Source: Polyangium spumosum (GTDB lineage: Bacteria > Myxococcota_A > Polyangia > Polyangiales > Polyangiaceae). From it: 64,000 nt of DNA. Every line of letters begins with the position of its first letter. Position 1 is the first letter of the stretch. This document shows positions 17,818 through 28,195 of the stretch, one piece after another. The position numbers and the translations under genes were made by a program. Where the stretch lies: assembly GCF_009649845.1 (NCBI RefSeq), contig NZ_WJIE01000002.1, positions 372,001 to 436,000 on the forward strand, given 5' to 3'. Below the pieces are notes generated by a model. That model worked only from the letters and a program-made list of their open reading frames with translations, had not been told where the DNA came from and searched no databases.

Positions 17818-18690
17818 ATGTCCACCGACCCGCGATCCAACCTGGCCGGCCTCGCCGCGCTTCAGGCTGAAACCCTCGGAAGCCCCGACGTCTGCGTCGC
17901 CGTCCTCGATGGCCCGGTCGATCTCGCGCACCCGGCCTTCCGCGGCGCGAACGTCACGGCCCTCGAGATGCCGGTGTCCAGCGACGAGGCGGCCGATCGC
18001 ACGCACGGCACCCACGTCACGAGCCTCGTGTTCGGCCAGCCGGGCGGCCCCGCGAAGGGTATCGCTCCGAAGGCGAAGGGCATCGTCGTCCCCGTGCACA
18101 ACTTCCGCCCGGAGACGAGCGCGCCCGCGGGCAACCCGCCGGATCTCGCGAAGGGCATCCGCGACGCGATCGCCGCCGGCGCGCACGTCGTCACCATGCA
18201 CGGCGGCGCCCTCTCGCCCGACATGCTCGACGCGCTCGCCAAGGCGCTCGCCAAAGCGGCCGAGAAGAACGTGCTCGTCGTGGTCGCCGCCGAGGGTGAC
18301 GGCAACGAGCACTTCCACGTGCCCACGGCCGCCTCCACCGTGCTCGCCGTCGCGGCCGAGGACGCCGAGGGCAAGCTGCTCGACTTCGGCATGTGGGGCC
18401 CGACCTACCGCGACAGCGGCATCGTCGCGCCGGGGGAAGGCCTCATTGGCGCGGCTCCGGGCGGTGGAACCGTCGCGCAGAGCGGCGCCACCTTCGCCGC
18501 CGCCATGGTCGCGGGCATCGCCGCGCTCCTGCTCAGCGTGCAGATCGCCCGCGGAAAGCAGGCAGATCCACGCGCCGTCCGCGCGGCCCTGCTCCAGAGC
18601 GCCCAGCCCCTCTCGATGGCCCAGAGCGAGCGCGGCAAGGGCGTCCTCCGCGGCCGCCTCGACGTCGCCGCCGCCCTGAAGCTCGTTTGA
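17818..18690 (+). CDS. PatA-like S8 subtilase, probably catalytically altered
   Basis: 290 residues without a signal peptide, so cytosolic. It reads through as a subtilase of the cyanobactin PatA/PatG type: Asp31 in VAVLDGPVD, His63 in HGTHV, GIAPKAKGIVVPV, the HFHVPTAASTVLAVAA block and APGEGLIGAAPGG. The nucleophile block, normally SGTSFA, reads SGATFA, so Thr225 (ACC, 18490-18492) stands where the Ser should be, and the oxyanion Asn position is Gly160. Asp and His remain. The protein is therefore either a Thr-nucleophile variant or a pseudoprotease with a binding role. It stands alone; no precursor peptide gene was seen nearby. It ends 184 bases before pyrC. Confidence 0.82.
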   Translation: MSTDPRSNLAGLAALQAETLGSPDVCVAVLDGPVDLAHPAFRGANVTALEMPVSSDEAADRTHGTHVTSLVFGQPGGPAKGIAPKAKGIVVPVHNFRPETSAPAGNPPDLAKGIRDAIAAGAHVVTMHGGALSPDMLDALAKALAKAAEKNVLVVVAAEGDGNEHFHVPTAASTVLAVAAEDAEGKLLDFGMWGPTYRDSGIVAPGEGLIGAAPGGGTVAQSGATFAAAMVAGIAALLLSVQIARGKQADPRAVRAALLQSAQPLSMAQSERGKGVLRGRLDVAAALKLV

Positions 18691-18874
18691 GCTCATAAGA
18701 ATCGGCGTCACCGGCGAGGGTTCGGTCCTTCTCGAATTGTCTGCCGGGTTTTCCGGTTTCACCCGGACGAGCCGGCGCCGCCTTTTCGCGAACAGCGACG
18801 CGATCACGCAAGCCTCGTGGGCGGGCTCGCCGCTTTGCGAGCCCCCTCCGCGCAAAAATGCTAGAGGGCGGGCG

Positions 18875-20205
18875 ATGCTCGGTCCCCAGAGAAAGGACGG
18901 CCTGCTCGTCATCGCCTCGGTGCGCGCCGTCGATCCAGGCGCGAACCTCGACGCGATCGTGGACGTCGTCATCGAAGGTGGAACCATCACGCGTATCGGC
19001 GCGGGCGCCGCGACGAAGGAGATCCTCGCCTCCGAGCGAGCGCGCGTGCTCTCCGGCGAAGGGCTCCTGCTCCTGCCGGCCTTCGTGGACCTGCACGCCC
19101 ACCTGCGCGAGCCGGGCCAGGAGTACAAGGAAGACATCGCGTCCGGCCTCGCCGCCGCGGCCGCGGGCGGCTTCGCGCACGTCTGCGCCATGCCGAACAC
19201 GCGCCCCGTCAACGACACGCGCAGCATCACCGAGGCCATGATCACCAAGGCGCGATCGATCGAGGGCCCCGCGCTGCACCCGATCGGCGCGATCACCCTC
19301 GGCCAGAAGGGCTCGGAGCTCGTCGAGATGGCCGACCTCAAGGACGCGGGCGCCGTCGCCGTCTCCGACGACGGCCGCTGCGTCACCTCGAGCGCCGTCA
19401 TGCGCCGCGCCCTCGAGTACGCCGCGAACTTCGACCTGCCCGTCATCCAGCACGCCGAGGATCACGCCCTCACCGAGGGCGCGCTCATGCACGAAGGGGC
19501 CGTCTCCACGCGGCTCGGCCTGCGCGGCTGGCCCCGCGTCGCCGAGGACATCATCGTCGCCCGCGACGTGCTGCTCGCCGAGGTGACCGGCGCCAAGTAC
19601 CACGTCGCCCACGTCTCCTCGCGTGGCGCCGTCCGCATCATCCGCGAGGCCAAGGCCCGCGGCATCCGCGTGACGGCCGAGGTCACGCCGCACCACCTCA
19701 CGCTCACCGACGCCTCGGTGATCGGCTACGACACCGCCTGCCGCGTGAACCCGCCGCTGCGCGAGCCCGAGGACGTCGCCGCGCTCTGCGAGGCCCTCGC
19801 CGACGGCACGATCGACGCCGTGGCCACCGACCACGCGCCGCACGCCTCGCTGGAGAAGGACTGCGAGTTCGCCGAGGCCGCGCCCGGCATGATCGGCCTC
19901 GAGCTCGTGGTGCCGCTGCTGCTCGCCCGCGTGCGTGAGGGCGTGCTCCCGCTCGCGCGGCTCATCGACGCGCTCACCGCCGCGCCGGCCCGCATCGTGG
20001 GCCTCACGGCCCCGAGCTTGCGCGAGGGCGCCCTCGCCGAGCTTTGCCTCGTGAACCTTGAGAAACACTGGACCGTGGAGCCCGCGCGCCTTCGTTCGAA
20101 GAGCAAGAACACACCTTTCCTCGGCAAGCCCGTCACGGGCTCGGTCGAGCTCACCATGGCTGCGGGCCGCGTCGTGCACGACGTCCTGGCCCAGGGAGAG
20201 ACACG

Positions 20206-20209
<4 letters not shown>
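18875..20209 (+). CDS. pyrC: Dihydroorotase
   Basis: 444 residues, the length of class I (type) dihydroorotases. The zinc motif DLHAHLREPG (His74, His76) follows a metal-dependent hydrolase N-terminus; HAEDH, HVSSRGAV and ATDHAPH supply further ligands and the catalytic Asp. The enzyme closes carbamoyl-aspartate to dihydroorotate in de novo pyrimidine synthesis. The ATG at 18875 follows AGAGGGCGGGCG. Its stop overlaps the carA start by 4 bases, so two early pyrimidine steps are co-expressed. pyrB and carB are not in the window. Confidence 0.95.
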
Positions 20210-21339
<1,130 letters not shown>

Positions 21340-21361
21340 GGGGCGCCTCGTGCTCCGAGCT

Positions 21362-21437
21362 CGCAGAAAGCGTCGGGCTCTCGGGGCGGGAGGAGGGAGG
21401 GTACAGACACCCCTCGGGCTCTCCGACGCTTTCTGCG
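21362..21437. repeat. Long-arm inverted repeat between carA and rimO
   Basis: Perfect 15-base arms (CGCAGAAAGCGTCGG at 21362-21376 and its complement at 21423-21437) enclose a 46-base loop with the direct repeat CGGGCTCTC at both ends. No T-run follows. The architecture (long arms, 45-60 base GC-rich loop) resembles the element at 10712-10800. It may terminate the pyrC-carA transcript or be a mobile palindromic repeat. Confidence 0.7.
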
Positions 21438-21477
21438 GCTCTGCGGTGTAAGCTCCGACCGTTCAGGATTGTTCCCC

Positions 21478-22911
21478 ATGTCCGGCAAGAAGATCCATTT
21501 CGTCTCCCTCGGTTGCCCCAAGAACCGCGTCGACTCCGAGGTCATGCTCGGCGTCGCGCGGCGCGCCGGCTACGACCACGTCCCGGCCCCCGAAGACGCC
21601 GAGGTGATCGTCGTCAACACCTGCGGCTTCATCGGCGAGGCCAAGAAGGAGTCGATCGACGCGATCTTCGAGATGGCGAAGCTCAAGGACGAGGGGCACC
21701 TCCAGAAGCTCGTCGTCGCCGGCTGCCTCTCGCAGCGCCACCCCGCCGAGATCGCCGACGAGATGCCCGAGGTCGACCACATCCTCGGCTCGAGCGACAT
21801 GCTCAAGCTCGAGCAGGTCCTCACGGGCAAGGCCGATCGTATGCTCGTCGGCAACCCCGCCGACTGGGTCGTCAGGGCCTCCGATCCGCGCACGATCTCC
21901 ACGCCCGGCGGCAGCGCCTACGTGAAGATCGCCGAGGGCTGCAACCGCACCTGCTCCTTCTGCGTCATCCCGCAGCTCCGGGGCGGCCAGCGATCTCGCC
22001 CCGTCGAGGACGTCGTCGCCGAGGTCGAGCAGCTCGTCGCCGCCGGCGTGCGCGAGGTGAACCTCGTCTCGCAAGACACCATCGCCTACGGCCGCGATCT
22101 CCCCGCCGACACGCGCCCTGCGCTCGCCGAGCTCGTGCGTCGCGTCGCGGACGTCCCGGGCCTGCACTGGGCGCGCCTCTTCTACCTCTACCCCGAGACG
22201 ATCACCGACGAGCTCGTCGAGCTCATCGCCCATCACCCGCGCGTCGTCCCGTACGTCGACATGCCGCTCCAGCACGCGGCCGACGGCATGCTCCGCCGCA
22301 TGCGCCGCGGCCACGGCGGCGAGCGCCTCCGCAAGCTCGTCACGCGCCTGCGCAAGGACATCCCCGATCTCACCTTCCGGACCGCCTTCATCGTTGGCCA
22401 CCCCGGCGAGACCGACGAGGAGTTCAAGGACCTCGTCGACTTCGTCACCTGGGCCGAGTTCGATCGGGTCGGCGTCTTCCGCTACTCGGACGAGGAGAAC
22501 TCCCGCAGCGCCGAGATGGAGGGCAAGGTGCCCGCGCGTGTCGCGTCGAGCCGTTACCGCAAGCTCATGTCGTTGCAGCGGCGCATCGCGCACAAGAAAA
22601 ACGCCACGCTCATCGGCCGCGAGCTCGAGGTCCTCGTCGAGGGCACGAGCGACGAGCACGAGTTCGTCCAGATGGGCCGCCATCGCGGCCAGGCGCCCGA
22701 CATCGACGGACAGGTCTACCTCTCGGGCGGCGAGGCGCGACCCGGCGAGATCCGCCGCGTGCGCGTCACGCAGGCGAGCGACTACGATCTCGTCGGCGAG
22801 CTCATCGACGAAGGCGAAGCCGACCACGCGCCCACCCTCACCGTCGACCTCCCGAAGAAACGTATCAGCCTGCGCGTGCTGCAAACCGACGGGCGCACGA
22901 TGGCAACGTAG
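21478..22911 (+). CDS. rimO: Ribosomal protein S12 methylthiotransferase RimO
   Basis: 477 residues, slightly longer than the usual ~440. UPF0004 domain with SLGCPKNRVDSE and NTCGFI, radical-SAM cluster motif CNRTCSFC (Cys155, Cys159, Cys162), and a C-terminal TRAM domain. The SLGCPKN start and YVDMPLQHA segments separate RimO from MiaB. It adds a methylthio group to the conserved Asp of ribosomal protein S12. The ATG at 21478 is preferred over a TTG nine bases upstream. Apparently a single-gene unit. Confidence 0.95.
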   Translation: MSGKKIHFVSLGCPKNRVDSEVMLGVARRAGYDHVPAPEDAEVIVVNTCGFIGEAKKESIDAIFEMAKLKDEGHLQKLVVAGCLSQRHPAEIADEMPEVDHILGSSDMLKLEQVLTGKADRMLVGNPADWVVRASDPRTISTPGGSAYVKIAEGCNRTCSFCVIPQLRGGQRSRPVEDVVAEVEQLVAAGVREVNLVSQDTIAYGRDLPADTRPALAELVRRVADVPGLHWARLFYLYPETITDELVELIAHHPRVVPYVDMPLQHAADGMLRRMRRGHGGERLRKLVTRLRKDIPDLTFRTAFIVGHPGETDEEFKDLVDFVTWAEFDRVGVFRYSDEENSRSAEMEGKVPARVASSRYRKLMSLQRRIAHKKNATLIGRELEVLVEGTSDEHEFVQMGRHRGQAPDIDGQVYLSGGEARPGEIRRVRVTQASDYDLVGELIDEGEADHAPTLTVDLPKKRISLRVLQTDGRTMAT

Positions 22912-23009
22912 TTGCCGCGCTCCTCTGCAAGCGAGCTCGCCGTGCCTCGTTTTTCCCGGGATCCCTCGACGCCCTTCGGGGCATGCGTCGTGCAGCGGGC
23001 GCGGGCTTG

Positions 23010-23387
23010 ATGGGTCGACGCTCCTTGCTCCGGATCTTCGCGGCCGTCCTCGTGGCGCTCCCGGGCTGCTTGAGCCCGACCCTGCCCCTCCCTCCGCCCG
23101 AGGTCCCCGACTCGATCGGGCCCCAGGCGACGAACCCGCGCATGTGGACCATCTCCGGCCCGTGCCTCGAGGGCGCGCTCGTCGTGGTCTTCAACGAGCG
23201 CACGGGAGAAGGCGCGGTCGTCGAGGATCGCGACCGTGATGGGCGGTACGAGGCCGAGATCGAGGCCGATCCTTGTGACCTCGCCTGGGTCTCGCAGGCA
23301 CTCGGCGAAGACGAGAGCGCGCGCACCACCTTCGTCGTCCAGGAGCGTACCCCGTCCGGCCCGGTCGATCCTTTGGCCTGCAAATGA
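23010..23387 (+). CDS. Small lipoprotein, function unknown
   Basis: 125 residues from the ATG at 23010, or 134 from an in-frame ATG at 22983. Either gives a lipoprotein signal ending ALPGC. The mature part has a β-rich feel (MWTISGPCLEGALVVVFNE, VVEDRDRDGRYEAEIEA) and a Cys pair. It could be a small carboxypeptidase-regulatory-like or Ig-like fold, but no family was recognised. It ends 42 bases before the sigma-54 activator gene, which may or may not share its transcript. Confidence 0.7.
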   Translation: MGRRSLLRIFAAVLVALPGCLSPTLPLPPPEVPDSIGPQATNPRMWTISGPCLEGALVVVFNERTGEGAVVEDRDRDGRYEAEIEADPCDLAWVSQALGEDESARTTFVVQERTPSGPVDPLACK

Positions 23388-23429
23388 AGATGTTCCTCGC
23401 TCGGCGGGCGGCGTGATAATTTCAGCAGG

Positions 23430-24905
<1,476 letters not shown>

Positions 24906-25081
24906 CGAGAATCGTCACCACGCGAGGCGCGCCGGTGACAATTTTGGTCACCGTGCCGTGAGAAAGGTACAACCCCCGAGCGTCAAGGACCTGCCACGAT
25001 GAACGAAAAAGCCGGAAAAAGCCGCAGGTTCAGCGTGGATCGTTCGTTTCTCCGGTCGCGCCGCGAGGCGCGCCTCGCGGG

Positions 25082-25097
25082 TGGCACGGGCCGTGCT
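25082..25097 (+). promoter_or_regulatory. Candidate sigma-54 (-24/-12) promoter before the pilin genes
   Basis: TGGCACGGGCCGTGCT matches the TGGCACG-N4-TTGCW consensus with GG and GC exactly 10 bases apart and one mismatch in the -12 box. It lies just after a PilR-like activator gene and before two pilins. Transcription would begin near 25108, only about 5 bases ahead of the preferred pilin ATG, giving a nearly leaderless mRNA. This close spacing is the main reason for caution. Confidence 0.5.
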
Positions 25098-25112
25098 TTT
25101 ACCTCGGACACG

Positions 25113-25703
25113 ATGCGGCGCGGTGGACGACCCAGGAGCAAGACGAATCTCCGTGGGTTCACCCTCGCCGAGCTGATGATCGTGGTGGCGATGATCGGCG
25201 TTCTCGCGGCGATCGCGCTCGTCGGGTATCGCCGATACATGCGAGGCGCTGCGGCCTCGGAGGTGAAGGCGATCGTCTCGGGGATTCGTATCGCGGAGGA
25301 GGCGTACAGGGCCGAGACCTTCCAGTACCTCGGGTGCTCGGGGTCGGATATCAGCGGTCTCACCTCCTGGTATCCTGCCCCGCCGAACGACAGGAAGCGC
25401 AACTGGGACAATGGTCAGGCGGGCAATGCAGTCCACGATTGCTGGATGCAGCTCAATGTGACCACCGACGGCCCGGTGCGCTTCGGTTATGCGGTGGTCG
25501 CGGGAATCGCGCCTCAGCCCAACCCGGTCCCCGATATCAATTATTGCCAGAACTGGAAGACCGCGCACGACACCATTAATGGCCCGTGGTTCGTCGTGCA
25601 GGCGGCGGGAAATCAGGACAACGACCAGGATTTTTCGCTCTTCGCGGCGTCCTCGCTCACGGGCGAGCTCTGCGTCGACCCGAAGCACGGCGACGACGAG
25701 TGA
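25113..25703 (+). CDS. Type IV prepilin-like protein (first of two)
   Basis: 196 residues from the ATG at 25113. A 15-residue basic leader ends RG, then FTLAELMIVVAMIGVLAAIA: the type III prepilin site with Gly at -1, Phe at +1 and Glu5, followed by the N-terminal hydrophobic helix. The globular part has several Cys and Trp residues and an acidic tail. An in-frame ATG at 24999 has a better ribosome site (AAGGA) but would add 38 residues with weaker third-position GC bias and would span the candidate promoter, so it was not chosen. The protein differs from the next pilin outside the helix; it may be a minor pilin. Confidence 0.8.
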   Translation: MRRGGRPRSKTNLRGFTLAELMIVVAMIGVLAAIALVGYRRYMRGAAASEVKAIVSGIRIAEEAYRAETFQYLGCSGSDISGLTSWYPAPPNDRKRNWDNGQAGNAVHDCWMQLNVTTDGPVRFGYAVVAGIAPQPNPVPDINYCQNWKTAHDTINGPWFVVQAAGNQDNDQDFSLFAASSLTGELCVDPKHGDDE

Positions 25704-25836
25704 CGATTCGATTTCGGTCGTTCGTGCAAGAGGTCCCTGGGTTCGACGAGCTTTTTGACTCGACGATGTGGGATCGATCGATGGGCGGCGAGGTTTGCCG
25801 TTCCAGAACATTTACGTCTGCAGGAGGAGGTCCGTC

Positions 25837-26460
25837 ATGCGTGCATTCAAGCGTTACTCCAAGCGTGGTTTTACCCTCGTCGAGCTCATGATCGTCGTCG
25901 CGATCATCGGCGTCCTCGCGGCGCTCGCGATCTTCGGCGTGAGCCGCTACCTGAAGAGCGCCAAGACGAGCGAGGCGAAGAACTCGATCGGTGCCATCGC
26001 GCGCGGCGCCGCCGAGTCGTACGAGCGCGAGAACGCGCCCTCGGAGCTCCTCCAGGTCGGCCAGGAATCTCAAAACGCGACGCACGCGCTCTGCGGTACC
26101 GCGACGAACTCCGTACCTACCGCCGTTCCGCAGGGCAAGAAGTACCAGCCCAATAACACGCCCACGTCGGACTTCGGCACCGGCGACTCGACGAACGGCT
26201 GGAAGTGCCTGCGTTTCGACATCAGCGACCCGATTGCCTACCAGTACACGTACACGAAGGGCAGCGCGCCGATCGGCGCGACGGCCACGCCGGCCGGCCC
26301 CGCGGTCAACGGCGCCGAGAGCTTCGAGGCCGCCGCGCGCGGCGATCTCGACGGCGACACGACCGAGTTCGGCATCTTCACGCTGACCGGCCAGGTCGAC
26401 ACCACCACGAAGCAGCTCGTCCGCGCGACGCAGGTCTTCATCTCGAACGAGTACGAGTGA
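25837..26460 (+). CDS. pilA: Type IV pilin (PilA-like)
   Basis: 207 residues with an excellent ribosome site (GGAGGAGG, 25822-25831). A short basic leader MRAFKRYSKRG precedes FTLVELMIVVAIIGVLAALA, a textbook prepilin peptidase site and polymerisation helix. The globular domain has a Cys pair (ALCGTA and KCLRF) suited to a D-loop disulfide. This is the best candidate for the major pilin driving twitching/social motility. The gene is closed by a strong terminator at 26506, and the pilin-like gene beyond it probably has its own promoter. Confidence 0.9.
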   Translation: MRAFKRYSKRGFTLVELMIVVAIIGVLAALAIFGVSRYLKSAKTSEAKNSIGAIARGAAESYERENAPSELLQVGQESQNATHALCGTATNSVPTAVPQGKKYQPNNTPTSDFGTGDSTNGWKCLRFDISDPIAYQYTYTKGSAPIGATATPAGPAVNGAESFEAAARGDLDGDTTEFGIFTLTGQVDTTTKQLVRATQVFISNEYE

Positions 26461-26505
26461 TCGAAGCCTGAAGCGCGCCGAGGCGCGCCGACGGACCTCG
26501 CCTCC

Positions 26506-26545
26506 AGAGCCCGGGCCGCACATCGCGGTCCGGGCTCTCGTTTTT
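26506..26545 (+). terminator. Rho-independent terminator after pilA
   Basis: AGAGCCCGG (26506-26514) pairs with CCGGGCTCT (26530-26538), with an additional near-palindromic inner GCCGC/GCGGT, followed by CGTTTTT. It is 45 bases after the pilin stop and isolates the pilin transcript from the gene at 26640. Confidence 0.9.
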
Positions 26546-26639
26546 ATCGAGCACCCTCGCCGGATCGGCCGTTTTTCCCGGGCCGCGGGCGCCACGCATC
26601 CCGGTGGAAATCACCACGCCGGCGCGCTAGAAGGGGGGC

Positions 26640-27134
26640 ATGTCGCGTTGGAGCGCGGTGGAGCTCAGCGTAGCCTTCGCGATCGGGGGCAGCGTCCTCG
26701 CCGTCGCCGTGCCCGCCTTCGTCCGCAACCTGCACGCCTCCAAGCTGAGCGAGCCACTCGACAACCTCGATCGGCTCGTCACGAACGCCGTCGCGTACGC
26801 AGAGACCAAGCCGCAGGACATCAGCTTCCCACCCGCCGCGCCGCTCACGCCGGCCGAGGTCCCGCGCGGCACACGCGTCACCGACCCGCCCGAGATCTGG
26901 GAGCACCTCACCTGGCGCTCGCTCGACTTCCGCATCGAGGAGCCACACGCATTCTCGTTCCGCTTCGAGAGCGAGCTCGACCCCGTCACGCGCGTGATGC
27001 GGTTCGTCGCGACGGCGCACGGCGACCTCGACGGAGACGGCAAGCTCTCGACGTTCCAGGTGCGCGGCGAGCGCGTGCCAGGACAACCCGCGCGCGTCTT
27101 GCCAGGCATGTTCGTGGACCGCGAGGTGGAGTGA
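26640..27134 (+). CDS. Pilin-like (pseudopilin) protein with atypical N-terminus
   Basis: 164 residues after a GGGGGG ribosome site. The N-terminus MSRW-SAVELSVAFAIGG has the hydrophobic helix and a Glu at the position of pilin Glu5 if cleavage fell after Arg3, but there is no Gly at -1. Processing by prepilin peptidase is therefore doubtful. The rest is a soluble domain with an acidic GDLDGDGKLSTF segment resembling the end of the pilin at 25837 (GDLDGDTTEFG), which supports a pilin relationship. The stop overlaps the next start (TGATG). Confidence 0.75.
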   Translation: MSRWSAVELSVAFAIGGSVLAVAVPAFVRNLHASKLSEPLDNLDRLVTNAVAYAETKPQDISFPPAAPLTPAEVPRGTRVTDPPEIWEHLTWRSLDFRIEEPHAFSFRFESELDPVTRVMRFVATAHGDLDGDGKLSTFQVRGERVPGQPARVLPGMFVDREVE

Positions 27135-28060
27135 TGCCGCGGCTCGGCGACTACGTACGCACCGCGATCATCGTCGGCGTATCGGCGCTCTGCATCGGCT
27201 CGGTGCGCGCGCGCATCGCAGGGCAACACGCGCGGGTGAAGGAGACGAGCGACGTGCACCTCTTGCCGCCACCGAAGGAGGTCGTGAAGCTCTCGTTCGG
27301 GTACCGCGCGGCGCTCGCAGACGTGCTCTGGGCGCACGTGCTCGTCTCGCAAGGCCTCCACACGTTCGAGCGTCGGCGCTTCGAGAACGTCGCGGACCTG
27401 ATCGACACGATCAACGAGCTCGACCCGGAGTTCCGCGATCCATACCTGCTCTCGGACGCGCTCATCACGATCCAGGTCGGAGAGGCGAGCCGCGCCGACA
27501 GCGATCGAACGCGGGCGATCCTCGAGCGCGGGACACGCAACCGACCCCTCGACCCGGAGATCTGGAGGACCGCAGGGCAGTTCATCGCGTTCATCGCGCC
27601 CGGGACGTACCTCACGGACCCCGAGGAGCGCGCGGCATGGAAGTCCGAAGGCGCGCGAATGCTCGCGCGCGCAGCAGAGCTCGGCGGCGACGCGGGGCAC
27701 ATGGGATGGGCCGCCGTCGCAGGCGCAGGGATCCTGAATCGTCAGGGCGAGCGAGACGCAGCCATCCGTCTCATCCAGCGCACGCTCGCAGTGACGGACG
27801 ACGAGGAGCTGCGCGAGCGCTTGCAGCAGGAGCTCGCGGAGCTCATCGGCGAAGCGAAGCTCGAGGCGTACCGAAGGCGGCAAGCAGACATGATGGAGCT
27901 GTCGCTCCGGGATCTGCCGTTCATCAGCAAGTCGACGCTGTTCGTGCTGGGTCCGCCGTTCGATCCGGCATACTGCGCCGGCGGCGCGCACGAGGACGAA
28001 CGGCGCTGCGCGCTCACGTGGAAGGCGTGGGCAGCGGCAGGTTCGGAAGAGCAGCGCTGA
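27134..28060 (+). CDS. Membrane-anchored TPR-like protein next to pilin genes
   Basis: 308 residues. One N-terminal hydrophobic segment (about residues 9-25) may anchor the protein; the rest is helical and reads like degenerate TPR units (ALADVLWAHVLVSQGLHTF, FRDPYLLSDALITIQVGEA, ILERGTRNRPLDPEIWRTAGQF). It ends with a Cys-containing tail (DPAYCAGG, ERRCALTW). The ATG overlaps the stop of the pilin-like gene, so the two products are probably made in step and may interact. No enzyme motif. A function in pilus assembly is inferred only from position. Confidence 0.75.
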   Translation: MPRLGDYVRTAIIVGVSALCIGSVRARIAGQHARVKETSDVHLLPPPKEVVKLSFGYRAALADVLWAHVLVSQGLHTFERRRFENVADLIDTINELDPEFRDPYLLSDALITIQVGEASRADSDRTRAILERGTRNRPLDPEIWRTAGQFIAFIAPGTYLTDPEERAAWKSEGARMLARAAELGGDAGHMGWAAVAGAGILNRQGERDAAIRLIQRTLAVTDDEELRERLQQELAELIGEAKLEAYRRRQADMMELSLRDLPFISKSTLFVLGPPFDPAYCAGGAHEDERRCALTWKAWAAAGSEEQR

Positions 28061-28076
28061 GGGGAGGCGTAGAGCC

Positions 28077-28179
28077 GGGGCGCTGCCCCGGGCCCCGGCA
28101 GGGGCTGTCCGCCCCTGCACCCGGACCAGGCACGGCCTGGACCGAAGGTGGAAGAACTGCGCGATGCGCAGTTCTTCCA
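28077..28179. repeat. Cluster of four hairpins between convergent genes
   Basis: In order: GGGGC/GCCCC (28077-28089); GCAGGGGC/GCCCCTGC (28098-28118); CCAGG/CCTGG (28126-28140); and a perfect 14-base stem TGGAAGAACTGCGC / GCGCAGTTCTTCCA with loop GAT (28149-28179). The first half resembles GC-rich palindromic repeats common in intergenic regions of high-GC genomes. The last hairpin could end transcription from both sides, though no T-run follows. Confidence 0.75.
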
Positions 28180-28195
28180 GCGGGAAGGGAGGGGT

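Noticed and set aside
24999-25112. N-terminal extension of the first pilin from the ATG at 24999
   Set aside because: It would give a 53-residue leader with weaker codon bias and would span the promoter candidate. It remains possible because its ribosome site is better.
25780-25810. Second sigma-54 promoter before the PilA-like gene (TGGGCGGCGAGGTTTGCC)
   Set aside because: The GG and GC elements are not 10 bases apart in any register, so it does not fit the spacing rule.
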